Positions 1-7,053 of a stretch of DNA of 7,163 nt are shown here, one piece after another (the first letter of the stretch is position 1; every line of letters starts with the position of its first letter). The stretch comes from Pseudomonadota bacterium (lineage in GTDB: Bacteria > Pseudomonadota > Gammaproteobacteria > Steroidobacterales > Steroidobacteraceae), in assembly GCA_021817875.1 (NCBI GenBank), contig JAKAFQ010000211.1:1-7163 (forward strand), in the 5' to 3' direction. Below the pieces are notes generated by a model. It worked only from the letters and a program-made list of their open reading frames with translations, was not told the origin of the DNA and made no database searches. The translations under genes were made by a program, and so were the position numbers.

Positions 1-398
1 CGGTGGCGTGGATGCTCAAGAACCACATGAAGCTGCTGATGCAGCTGCGCTACGAGGCGGTCCATGAGGGCATCCGCCACCGGCGCGAGTCGCTGCCGGG
101 CTGCATGAACTGTCATGTCTCGAAGCTCGCCGACGGCAAATATCCCGGGGTGAACAGCCCGAAGTTCTTCTGCAATGCCTGCCACGAGTATGTCGGGGTG
201 CGCATCGACTGCTTCTCCTGCCACACCAACCGGCCGGATGCGGCATACGCGCCGGCCACGCAGGCGGACGAGGAATCGGTGTTTGCGGCGCCTCTGGCGT
301 CGGAGCTGGCCGCCGCGCCTGGCCGGCCGGCCGGCGTCGCATCGGTCGCCCCGGCGCGGCCGATGCGCTGGCGATCGTTACTGCGGGGGGCGCCATGA
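1..398 (+). CDS. dsrJ: DsrJ, triheme cytochrome c subunit of DsrMKJOP (5' end outside window)
   Basis: This is a periplasmic multiheme cytochrome c that passes electrons within the DsrMKJOP sulfur-metabolism complex. Counting from the first complete codon (base 3), three CxxCH heme c motifs are visible: CMNCH at residues 34-38, CNACH at 57-61 and CFSCH at 70-74. The conserved-looking stretch HMKLLMQLRYEAVHEG precedes the first heme. The frame is open to the window edge and no signal anchor is present, so the gene is cut by the window; the GTG at base 3 is not taken as the start. After the third heme comes a tail of about 55 residues rich in Ala, Pro and Arg, with no motif I recognise. The stop overlaps the dsrO start (ATGA). 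The call rests on three hemes plus the following dsrO and dsrP; alone it could only be called a triheme cytochrome. Confidence 0.82.
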   Translation, partial: VAWMLKNHMKLLMQLRYEAVHEGIRHRRESLPGCMNCHVSKLADGKYPGVNSPKFFCNACHEYVGVRIDCFSCHTNRPDAAYAPATQADEESVFAAPLASELAAAPGRPAGVASVAPARPMRWRSLLRGAP

Positions 399-1156
399 GC
401 AGCGAGCATCGGGAGCCTGTGCGCGTCGACCAGGAGGTCGATGCGGGTCGGCGGCGGTTTCTGGGGGCGGCGGCGCTGAGCACGCTGGTGCTGGCCCCTG
501 GAGTGAGCCTGCTGGCGTATGCCGAGGGCAGCAGGGGAGGTGGGGGTGCGAGCGCGAAGCACCGCTGGGGGCTGTTGATCGACACGAACAAGTGCAGCAG
601 CGGCTGCACGGCGTGCGTGACGGCGTGCTCGCGGTACAACGGCTGGACGGATCGTGGCCGGCCGACCGATCCGCAGTGGATTCGCAAGGTCGAGGTGAGT
701 GATCCGGACAGCGGGCTGTCGCGCTCGGTGCCGGTGATGTGCCAGCACTGTGCGCACGCGCCGTGCATCGAGGTGTGTCCGACCGGGGCGTCGTTCAAGC
801 GTGCCGACGGGATCGTGCTGGTGGACCGGCACATCTGCATTGGCTGCCGGTATTGCATGATGGCCTGTCCGTACAAGGCGCGCTCGTTTGTGGCCGAGGC
901 GGTTCGGGACCAGAAGCCCTGGGCGCCGCGCGGCAAGGGCACGGTGGAGGGCTGCACGCTGTGCGTGGACCGGGTGGACGCGGGCGAGGTGCCGGCGTGC
1001 GTCGAGGCGTGTGCGCGCGAGGGCGGCGGGGCGATGCTGTTCGGGGATCTGAAGGACCCGGGCAGCCCGATCCGCGCGGCGCTGGCGGGGTATCCGTCGG
1101 TGCAGCTGCGCGCTGACCTGGGGCTCGATACGGGCGTGCGCTACCAGGGGCTTTAG
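395..1156 (+). CDS. dsrO: DsrO, Tat-exported [4Fe-4S] ferredoxin-like subunit
   Basis: This 253-residue iron-sulfur electron-transfer subunit acts on the periplasmic face of DsrMKJOP, between cytochrome DsrJ and membrane subunit DsrP. A twin-arginine signal is visible (GRRRFLGAAA, residues 18-27), followed by a hydrophobic stretch ending near AYA at 41-43, a likely cleavage site. Four cysteine groups follow: C67-x3-C71-x2-C74-x3-C78; C116-x2-C119-x4-C124-x3-C128; C148-x2-C151-x2-C154-x3-C158; and C187-x2-C190-x11-C202-x3-C206. This is the NrfC/PsrB/HybA-type layout, with capacity for up to four clusters. The stretch CPTGASFKRADGIVLVD and the C-terminal GVRYQGL match my recollection of DsrO from sulfur oxidisers. 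The start is set by the 4-base overlap with dsrJ and a G-rich run just upstream. Related NrfC or PsrB proteins are less likely given the neighbours. Confidence 0.9.
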   Translation: MSSEHREPVRVDQEVDAGRRRFLGAAALSTLVLAPGVSLLAYAEGSRGGGGASAKHRWGLLIDTNKCSSGCTACVTACSRYNGWTDRGRPTDPQWIRKVEVSDPDSGLSRSVPVMCQHCAHAPCIEVCPTGASFKRADGIVLVDRHICIGCRYCMMACPYKARSFVAEAVRDQKPWAPRGKGTVEGCTLCVDRVDAGEVPACVEACAREGGGAMLFGDLKDPGSPIRAALAGYPSVQLRADLGLDTGVRYQGL

Positions 1157-1159
1157 GCG

Positions 1160-2350
1160 ATGAGCACGATGCACTACCGGGCGATCGAGGGGCGCAGCGG
1201 CGGGTTCTGGGCGCTGGCGGGGCTGTTGGCGGTGCTGCTGGGCGCGGGGCTGACGGCGGCGTATTTCATGGAGCACATCGGGCACATCATCACCGGGATG
1301 ACCAACCAGGTGGTGTGGGGGATGCCGCACGTGTTTGCGGTGTTTCTGATCGTGGCGGCCTCCGGGGCGCTCAATACGGCCTCGATTGCCTCGGTGTTCG
1401 GCAAGGTGCAGTACAAGCCGCTGGCGCGGCTCTCTGGGCTGCTGGCGATAGCGCTGCTGGTCGGTGGGCTGGTGATTCTGGTGCTCGACCTGGGGCGGGC
1501 GGACCGGCTCGGGATTGCGATGACGCATTACAATTTTCGCTCGATTTTCGCCTGGAACATCTTTCTGTACAGCGGTTTCATCGTGCTGACGGGGGTGTAT
1601 CTGTGGGTGATGATGGAGCGGCGGCTGGAGAGGCACAGCCGCACGGTGGGCACGGGGGCGTTTCTGTGGCGGCTGATACTGACCACGGGGACGGGCTCGA
1701 TTTTCGGCTTTCTGGTGGCGCGCCAGCCGTACGACGAGGCGATCATGGCGCCGCTGTTCGTGCTGATGTCGTTTTCCTTCGGGCTGGCGATTCTGATTCT
1801 GGTGCTGCTGGGGGTGTACCGGGGCACGGGGCGGCCGCTCGGGGCGCAGACGCTGATGCGGCTGAAGAACCTGCTGGGGGTGTTTGCCGCGGGGGTGCTG
1901 TACTTTCTGCTGGTGTTTCACCTGACCAGGCTGTACGCGGCGGGATTTGCCGGGGAGGAGGCCTTTGCGCTGTGGAGCGGCGGGATCTACCCGGTGCTGT
2001 TCTGGTTCGGGGCGGTGTTTCTCGGCGGGCTGCTGCCGATGCTGCTGTTCTGGCTGCCGCAGACGCGCCGCTCGGTGGCGGCGCTCGGCTGGGGAGCGGC
2101 ATCGATCGTGGTGGGGGGCCTGGCGCTGATGTACGACATCATCATCGGCGGGCAGGCCTGGCCGCTGTCGATCTTCCCCGGGATGCGCGTGTCGAGCTCG
2201 TTCTATGACGGGGTGGTCAATGCCTACGTGCCGAGCCTGCCGGAGTGCGCCCTGGGCGTGGGCGGCGTCGCGCTGGCGCTGCTGATCACCCTGTTCGCCC
2301 TGAAACTCCTGCCGTTCCTGCCCGAAAGCCTGGCGGACGAGGGGCGCTGA
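1160..2350 (+). CDS. dsrP: DsrP, NrfD/PsrC-family integral membrane subunit
   Basis: DsrP is a 396-residue polytopic inner-membrane protein that exchanges electrons with the quinone pool and pairs with the periplasmic ferredoxin DsrO. By eye about ten hydrophobic segments can be placed, near residues 15-36, 52-72, 91-112, 130-150, 165-186, 195-219, 235-257, 275-299, 304-325 and 360-384. Family-like stretches include WGMPHVFAVFLIVAASGALN (53-72), LVLDLGRADRL, FAWNIFLYSG and TGTGSIFGFLVAR. NrfD-family members carry no heme, and none is suggested here. The ATG lies 3 bases after the dsrO stop, with AGGGG at 1146-1150 as ribosome site. Codon use is strikingly G-ending: by hand about 30 of 48 glycines are GGG. 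HybB, PsrC or NrfD are homologous alternatives, but the J-O-P order and the strength of resemblance favour DsrP. Confidence 0.92.
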   Translation: MSTMHYRAIEGRSGGFWALAGLLAVLLGAGLTAAYFMEHIGHIITGMTNQVVWGMPHVFAVFLIVAASGALNTASIASVFGKVQYKPLARLSGLLAIALLVGGLVILVLDLGRADRLGIAMTHYNFRSIFAWNIFLYSGFIVLTGVYLWVMMERRLERHSRTVGTGAFLWRLILTTGTGSIFGFLVARQPYDEAIMAPLFVLMSFSFGLAILILVLLGVYRGTGRPLGAQTLMRLKNLLGVFAAGVLYFLLVFHLTRLYAAGFAGEEAFALWSGGIYPVLFWFGAVFLGGLLPMLLFWLPQTRRSVAALGWGAASIVVGGLALMYDIIIGGQAWPLSIFPGMRVSSSFYDGVVNAYVPSLPECALGVGGVALALLITLFALKLLPFLPESLADEGR

Positions 2351-2355
2351 GCCAG

Positions 2356-3537
2356 ATGGACGCGCAACAGAAGCTGGTCTATTTCGACAACGCGTCAACC
2401 TCCTGGCCGAAGCCGGAGAGCGTCTACCGGTTCATGACCGATTTCTACCGCACCACCGGCGTCAGTCCGGGACGCAGCGGCCACGAGCTGGGCATCGAGG
2501 CCGGCAGGTTGCTCGATGATCTGCGTCTGCGCCTGACGCGGTTTTTCGGTGGCGATGAGGACGCACCCGAGCGGCTGTGCTTCGGCTACAACGCCACCGA
2601 CGCGCTGAACCTCATCATCCCGGGGCTGCTGTCCGCCGGTGATCACGTGGTCACCACCGAGCTCGAGCACAACTCGGTGATCCGTCCGATCAACCACCTG
2701 GCGCGTGACGGCGGCGTGCAGGCCACGTTCGTGCCCTTCGACGGCGCCGGTTTCGTCGACCCGGACGACATCGCGCGCGCCATCCGGCCGAACACGCGAC
2801 TCGTCATCGTCAATCACGGCTCGAATGTGATCGGCACCGTGCAGCCGGTGGCGCAGATCGGCCGCGTCTGCCGCGAGCGCGGCGTCCCCTTCGCGCTCGA
2901 TGTGTCACAGACCGCCGGTGTGGTGCCGATCGACATGAAGGCGATGAACGTCGATGTGCTCGCCTTCACAGGACACAAGGCGCTGATGGGCGCCACCGGC
3001 ATCGGCGGGCTGTGTGTGCGCAGGCATCTGCAGATCCGGCAGGTGCGCGCCGGCGGAACCGGCGTCAACTCGGAATATCCCTACCAGCTCGCCGAATATC
3101 CCTGGCGGCTCGAATACGGCACCATCAACATGCTGGGGGTGGCCGCGCTCTGGGCCGGGCAGGAGTGGCTGCAGGCCGAGGGGGTCGCCGACATCCATGC
3201 GCGCGAGATGCGGCTGACGCGGCGACTCGTCGCGGGGGCGCGCGAGATCCCGGGCATCCGCCTCTATTGCTGCGACAGCCTGGACAATCACCTGTCGACC
3301 ATCTCGCTCAACGTGGGTGACCTCGATGCGGGTGACGCGGGCCTCAGGCTCGACGTGAAGCACGACATCGCGACGCGCACCGGCCTGCAGTGCGCGCCGC
3401 TGGTGCACAAGCGGATCGGCACGGCGGCGCGACGCGGCACCGTGCGTTTCTCCATCGGCGCGTTCAACACCGAAGAGGAAATCGACACGGCGATTGCGGC
3501 GCTGGCGGAGGTCGCGGCATGGGCGGCGTCACGATGA
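2356..3537 (+). CDS. Class V PLP enzyme, cysteine desulfurase family (EF2568-like)
   Basis: This 393-residue PLP-dependent enzyme probably removes sulfur from L-cysteine as a persulfide, leaving alanine; it is expected to be cytoplasmic. Visible marks are YFDNASTSWPKP at the N-terminus, SPGRSGHELGIEAGR, NATDALNL (79-86), the ring-stacking His105 in ELEHNSV, Asp182 and Gln185 in DVSQTAG, the PLP lysine Lys208 in TGHKALMG, and the probable persulfide Cys346 in RTGLQCAPLVH. This pattern resembles the SufS-like subfamily I know as TIGR01977 (EF2568), some of whose members lie in selenium/molybdenum enzyme loci. The ATG at 2356 is chosen because homology begins at once, and GAGGGG (2339-2344) lies upstream inside dsrP; an in-frame start further up would overlap dsrP heavily. 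It begins 5 bases after the dsrP stop, so it is probably co-transcribed with dsrJOP. The sulfur acceptor is unknown; selenocysteine lyase activity is an alternative. Confidence 0.9.
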   Translation: MDAQQKLVYFDNASTSWPKPESVYRFMTDFYRTTGVSPGRSGHELGIEAGRLLDDLRLRLTRFFGGDEDAPERLCFGYNATDALNLIIPGLLSAGDHVVTTELEHNSVIRPINHLARDGGVQATFVPFDGAGFVDPDDIARAIRPNTRLVIVNHGSNVIGTVQPVAQIGRVCRERGVPFALDVSQTAGVVPIDMKAMNVDVLAFTGHKALMGATGIGGLCVRRHLQIRQVRAGGTGVNSEYPYQLAEYPWRLEYGTINMLGVAALWAGQEWLQAEGVADIHAREMRLTRRLVAGAREIPGIRLYCCDSLDNHLSTISLNVGDLDAGDAGLRLDVKHDIATRTGLQCAPLVHKRIGTAARRGTVRFSIGAFNTEEEIDTAIAALAEVAAWAASR

Positions 3538-3622
3538 GAGCGGCTGCGGCCCGGCCGGCGCGCCCTGGCGGACCCATGCGCCGCGCGGCGCCCGTCTCGC
3601 ACACGAAACGGCGCGCACGGCC
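3538..3622 (+). promoter_or_regulatory. Intergenic stretch before the IclR gene with a 14-bp GC palindrome; candidate promoter/operator
   Basis: These 85 bases separate the desulfurase stop from the regulator start. A perfect 14-base palindrome, GCGCCGCGCGGCGC, lies at 3578-3591. IclR-type regulators often bind palindromes near their own genes, so this is a possible operator. In such GC-rich DNA, however, a palindrome made only of G and C can easily arise by chance, and no convincing -35/-10 pair or T-rich terminator is visible. Confidence 0.2.
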
Positions 3623-4402
3623 ATGAACATCCAGTCGGTACAGCGCGCCACCGCCATCATTTCGCTGTTCTGCACGTCGCCGCAGCGCCTCGGCGTGACC
3701 GAGATCGCCGCCGCCCTCGGTCTGAACAAGGCGACGACCTGGGGCCTGGTGACGACGCTCGAGCAGCAGGGCTTCCTGCAGCAGGATCCGGACAGCCGCA
3801 AATACGGCATCGGGCCCCGGCTGTTCGAGCTCGGCATGATCTACGTGGGTAATCTGGAAATCAACGTCAAGGGCGCGCGCCAGGCGCAGAACCTCGCGGC
3901 GCGCACCGGACTCACCGCGCGCATCGGCATCCTCGACAACGGCTCGGTGCTGATCACCCACCTCGCGGTACCGCGCTCGGAGGATTACCTCTCGCATCAG
4001 ATCGGTCCGCGTACTCCGGCCTATGGTTCGGGTCTGGGCAAGGCGATGCTGGCCAACCTGGCGCCGGCGGAGCTCGACGATTACCTGCGCAGCGTCGAGC
4101 TCGTGGCGATCACCAGAAACACGATCACGGACCGTGCCGCGCTTCGCAGGGACATCGAGCAGACGCGCGAGCGCGGCTACTCGATCGCTCGCGAGGAAAT
4201 GATCCCCGGCCTGGCCGCGCTCGGCGCGCCCATCTACGGCCGCAATCACCGACTGGTCGGGGCGCTGAGCATTTCCGAGACGCCGGAGATCGTGCTGAGC
4301 AAGCGCCTGGAGAAACTCGGCTACGAATTGACACGCGCGGCGGCTGATATTTCGCGCGAGATGGGTTGCAGCTTCAGCGGATCCATCCGCGCCGCAGTTT
4401 AG
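3623..4402 (+). CDS. IclR-family transcriptional regulator
   Basis: This 259-residue DNA-binding regulator probably responds to an aromatic or small organic acid ligand and controls the Mo-enzyme genes that follow. The N-terminus MNIQSVQRATAIISLF opens the family's winged helix-turn-helix, with the recognition region at about residues 23-52 (LGVTEIAAALGLNKATTWGL). Residues of about 75-250 form the IclR effector-binding domain, recognisable by GSGLGKAMLANL (135-146) and the late stretch GYSIAREEMIPGLAALGAPIYG (185-206) followed by GALSIS. Length is normal for the family. The ATG at 3623 is chosen because the canonical SVQRA start follows directly; a longer in-frame version from 3494 would overlap the desulfurase and add an unrelated Arg-rich leader. 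No strong Shine-Dalgarno is seen. It runs in the same direction as the Mo gene, 31 bases ahead of it, rather than divergently. Whether it activates or represses cannot be told. Confidence 0.94.
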   Translation: MNIQSVQRATAIISLFCTSPQRLGVTEIAAALGLNKATTWGLVTTLEQQGFLQQDPDSRKYGIGPRLFELGMIYVGNLEINVKGARQAQNLAARTGLTARIGILDNGSVLITHLAVPRSEDYLSHQIGPRTPAYGSGLGKAMLANLAPAELDDYLRSVELVAITRNTITDRAALRRDIEQTRERGYSIAREEMIPGLAALGAPIYGRNHRLVGALSISETPEIVLSKRLEKLGYELTRAAADISREMGCSFSGSIRAAV

Positions 4403-4448
4403 AGTTACAGAGCAGACATCACGGAGATCGACGATGGGCGAAACAAAA
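4391..4448 (+). repeat. Upstream copy of a leader repeat (end of iclR, 31-base leader, start of Mo gene)
   Basis: This segment is matched without gaps by 7106-7163 at a constant offset of 2715 bases, about 46 of 58 positions identical by hand alignment. The best part is CGGAGATCGACGATGGG, 17 bases identical (4422-4438), containing the ribosome site GGAG at 4423-4426 and the ATG at 4434. AGACATC (4414-4420) and GCCGCAG (4391-4397, inside iclR) also match exactly. Leader conservation may reflect shared translation signals, recent duplication, or both. Confidence 0.8.
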
Positions 4449-7052
4449 GGCGACAAGACGGTCTACCGTTCGCTGGGATTGGGCGGGTTCTATGGCGGCG
4501 GCGCCGAAGGCATGATCGATGTGAAGAACGGCAAGGTGCTGCGCGTGCGGCCGTTCCGCTTCGACGACAAGTATGACCGCAGCAAGATCCGCACCTGGAA
4601 GATCGAAAAGGACGGCAAGGTGCTCGAGCCTCAATGGAAGTCGATGCCGTCGCCGTATTCCCTGGCGTACAAGAAGCGGGTTTATTCACCGAACCGCATC
4701 AAGTACCCGCTGATCCGCGTCGACTGGGATCCGCACGGCGAGCGCAACCCGCAGAACCGCGGCAAGAGCAAGTTCCGCCGCGCCTCGTGGGACGAGGTGA
4801 CCACGGTCATCGCCGACGAGATCAGGCGCATCCATGCCAAGTATGGCGTCAACGCCATCCTGATGCAGGGCGATGGCCACGGCGAGTGCAAGACCATCAA
4901 CACCCCGCACGGCCAGCCCGGGCTGCTGCTCGATCACATGGGCGGTTTCACGCTGCAGGTGCGCAACCCGGACAGCTGGGAGGGCTGGTACTGGGGCGCC
5001 AAGCATGTCTGGGGACAGGGCGTGCAGGGCAATTACTGGCCGGCGGCCAACATCGTCAAGGACTCCACCGACCATACCCAGATGTGCCTGTTCTGGGGCT
5101 GCGACCCGGGGACGACGCCCTGGGGTTTCACCGGACAGTTCGCCAGCAAGCTGATGTTCTTCTGGCGCGACATCGGCATCAAGCAGGTCTACATCTGCCC
5201 GGACCTGAACTACGGTGCCGCCGTCCATGCCAACAAGTGGATCCCGGTGCTGCCGAACACCGATGCGGCGATGCAGCTCGCGATCGCCTACACCTGGATC
5301 AAGGAGGGCACGTACGACAAGGACTACGTTGCTACCCACGTGGTGGGCTTCGACAAGTTCTCCGCGTACGTGATGGGCGAGACGGACGGTGTGCCGAAGA
5401 CGGCGGCCTGGGCCTCGCCGAAGTGCGGCGTGCCGGAGTGGACCATCAAGGCGCTGGCGCGCGAATTCGCCCGCAAGCGCACGTCCATCGCCCATTATTT
5501 CGGCGGCGGCTATATCCGTGGTCCGTACTCGCACGAGCCGGCGCGCCTGGAAGTGTGCCTGCTCGGCATGCAGGGGCTGGGCAAGCCGGGTGTGCACCAG
5601 CATCAGCTCACCTACTGGGGCATGCCGCGCATGGAGGGTCTGGCCGGCACCTCGTTCTGGAATCCGGAGATCGCCGAGCGCCTCGCCATTCCGCCGCTGT
5701 CTTCCATCGCCAACTGGCAGGAATCGGCGCTGCCGAAGACCCTGGTACACACCCATCTGAAGACCGAGGAGCCCCTGAAATTCATGGGCACCGGCGCGAT
5801 CGAGGGCGCGGTCGCTTCGCAGTTCATGGAGTACCAGTTCCCGATCGCCGGCGAGGCGGGCGCGCGCATCCGCATGATGTGGACCGACTGCCCCTGCCGC
5901 ACCACCTGCTGGAACGGCGGCAACGATACGGAAGAGGCGCTGCGCAGCGAGCAGGTGGAGTGCATCATCGCGCAGCACCCCTGGCTGGAGAACGACTGCC
6001 TGTTCTCGGACATCATCCTGCCCGCCAATACCTACATGGAGGTCGACGACATCGTCACCAACGTGCGCCAGGGCGGGCAGTTCGCCGACGTGATGCTGTG
6101 CGACAAGGCGATCGAGCCGATCGGCGAGTCGAAGAGCGATTACGAGATCGTCTACGAGATCGCCAAGAAGCTCGGCTATGACAAGCAGGTCTCCGAGGGC
6201 CTGACCACCGAGGACCTGCAGAAGAAGATCTTCGGCTACATGGGGCTCGAGCGGATGATTTCCTGGGAGGAGTTCCGCGACAAGGGCTACTATCTCTACC
6301 AGGTGGCCGAGGACTGGGAGCAGGATTCGCCGGGCTGGCGCAAGTTCGCCGACGATCCGGAAGGTCACCCGCTCGGCACGCCCTCGAAGAAGCTGGAGTT
6401 CTATTCCGAGCGTCTCGCCAAGCACTTCCCGGACGACAAGGAGCGGCCGCCGAGCCCGCAGTGGATCGAGAAGAGCGAGATGCACGACGAGCGGCTTTCG
6501 AGTCCGCGCGCCAAGAGCTATCCGCTGCTGCTGATGTCGAACCACGGCCACTGGCGGGTGCATGCGCAGTGCGACGACATCACCTGGACCCGCGAGGCGC
6601 CGACCTGCAAGATCACCGGTCCCGACGGCTACAAGTACGAGCCGATCTGGATCCACACCTCCGAGGCGGCCAAGCGCGGCATCCGGCACGGCGACATCAT
6701 CAAGATCTTCAACGAGCGCGGCATCGTGCTCGGCGGCGCCTACGTCACCGAGCGGCTGCGCCCCGGAGTCGCCTACATCGACCATGGCGCACGCATCGAT
6801 CCGATCATTCTCGGCAAGGTGGATCGCGGCGGCGCCATCAACACCATCGCCCCCACCGGCACGACCTCGAAGAATGCCGTGGGCCAGGCGACCAGCGGCT
6901 ATCTCGTCGAGGTCGCCAAGGTGACCGGCGAGGACTGGGACGAGTGGCGGGCGGCAAACCCTGAAGCTTTCGCAAGACCATACGATCCGGCGGCGGGCCT
7001 GCGCTTCGAAGCCTGGGTCGTCGATGGGGACGGCAACCCTGCACGGTCCTAG
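4434..7052 (+). CDS. Mo/W-bis-MGD oxidoreductase large subunit, transhydroxylase (AthL)-like branch of the DMSO reductase superfamily
   Basis: This 872-residue catalytic subunit should bind two molybdopterin guanine dinucleotides and carry out a hydroxyl transfer, hydroxylation or dehydrogenation in anaerobic metabolism. Length and many blocks resemble pyrogallol-phloroglucinol transhydroxylase AthL (about 875 residues): NPDSWEGWYWGAKHVWG (178-194), AIAYTWIKEGTYDKDYVA, GMQGLGKPG, EPIGESKSDYEI (561-572) and VDRGGAINTIAP. Asp180-Ser181 align with AthL Asp174 and Mo ligand Ser175. Cofactor-binding stretches include FWGCDPGTTPWG (220-231), LPNTDAA and DIILPANTYMEVDD (526-539); the C-terminal molybdopterin-binding domain starts near 695. 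There is no N-terminal Cys cluster motif and no Tat signal, so it should be cytoplasmic and need a separate FeS subunit, not seen here. The start has GGAG 7 bases upstream. Other relatives may include resorcinol hydroxylase and phenylacetyl-CoA:acceptor oxidoreductase (PadB) large subunits; the substrate is undetermined. Confidence 0.9.
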   Translation: MGETKGDKTVYRSLGLGGFYGGGAEGMIDVKNGKVLRVRPFRFDDKYDRSKIRTWKIEKDGKVLEPQWKSMPSPYSLAYKKRVYSPNRIKYPLIRVDWDPHGERNPQNRGKSKFRRASWDEVTTVIADEIRRIHAKYGVNAILMQGDGHGECKTINTPHGQPGLLLDHMGGFTLQVRNPDSWEGWYWGAKHVWGQGVQGNYWPAANIVKDSTDHTQMCLFWGCDPGTTPWGFTGQFASKLMFFWRDIGIKQVYICPDLNYGAAVHANKWIPVLPNTDAAMQLAIAYTWIKEGTYDKDYVATHVVGFDKFSAYVMGETDGVPKTAAWASPKCGVPEWTIKALAREFARKRTSIAHYFGGGYIRGPYSHEPARLEVCLLGMQGLGKPGVHQHQLTYWGMPRMEGLAGTSFWNPEIAERLAIPPLSSIANWQESALPKTLVHTHLKTEEPLKFMGTGAIEGAVASQFMEYQFPIAGEAGARIRMMWTDCPCRTTCWNGGNDTEEALRSEQVECIIAQHPWLENDCLFSDIILPANTYMEVDDIVTNVRQGGQFADVMLCDKAIEPIGESKSDYEIVYEIAKKLGYDKQVSEGLTTEDLQKKIFGYMGLERMISWEEFRDKGYYLYQVAEDWEQDSPGWRKFADDPEGHPLGTPSKKLEFYSERLAKHFPDDKERPPSPQWIEKSEMHDERLSSPRAKSYPLLLMSNHGHWRVHAQCDDITWTREAPTCKITGPDGYKYEPIWIHTSEAAKRGIRHGDIIKIFNERGIVLGGAYVTERLRPGVAYIDHGARIDPIILGKVDRGGAINTIAPTGTTSKNAVGQATSGYLVEVAKVTGEDWDEWRAANPEAFARPYDPAAGLRFEAWVVDGDGNPARS

Positions 7053-7053
7053 A

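Noticed and set aside
2245..2355. Longer N-terminus for the cysteine desulfurase
   Set aside because: It would overlap 106 bases of dsrP, and the added residues are Arg/Pro-rich without family resemblance. The ATG at 2356 begins right before the conserved YFDNAS block.
113..2398. Long antisense open frame (about 760 codons) across dsrJOP
   Set aside because: It lies opposite genes with clear family motifs; its product is rich in Arg, His, Gln and Pro, with no domain. It is a by-product of high GC content.
3494..3622. Longer N-terminus for the IclR regulator
   Set aside because: The extra 43 residues are Arg-rich and overlap the desulfurase; IclR proteins typically start just before the SVxRA stretch, as from 3623.
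4634..6181. Same-strand alternative frame of about 515 codons inside the Mo gene
   Set aside because: Low-complexity Arg/Gly/Ala/His product without motifs, while the other frame has continuous family homology.
395..7052. Ferredoxin, NrfD protein and Mo catalytic subunit together as one PsrABC/TtrABC-like membrane respiratory complex
   Set aside because: The ferredoxin is Tat-exported and looks like DsrO, the Mo subunit has no export signal, and a desulfurase and a regulator lie between them. The parts appear to belong to two systems.
4434..7052. Firm naming as pyrogallol-phloroglucinol transhydroxylase, resorcinol hydroxylase or phenylacetyl-CoA:acceptor oxidoreductase
   Set aside because: Family blocks are shared, but the histidine position differs from AthL and the small subunit is unseen, so no substrate can be assigned.
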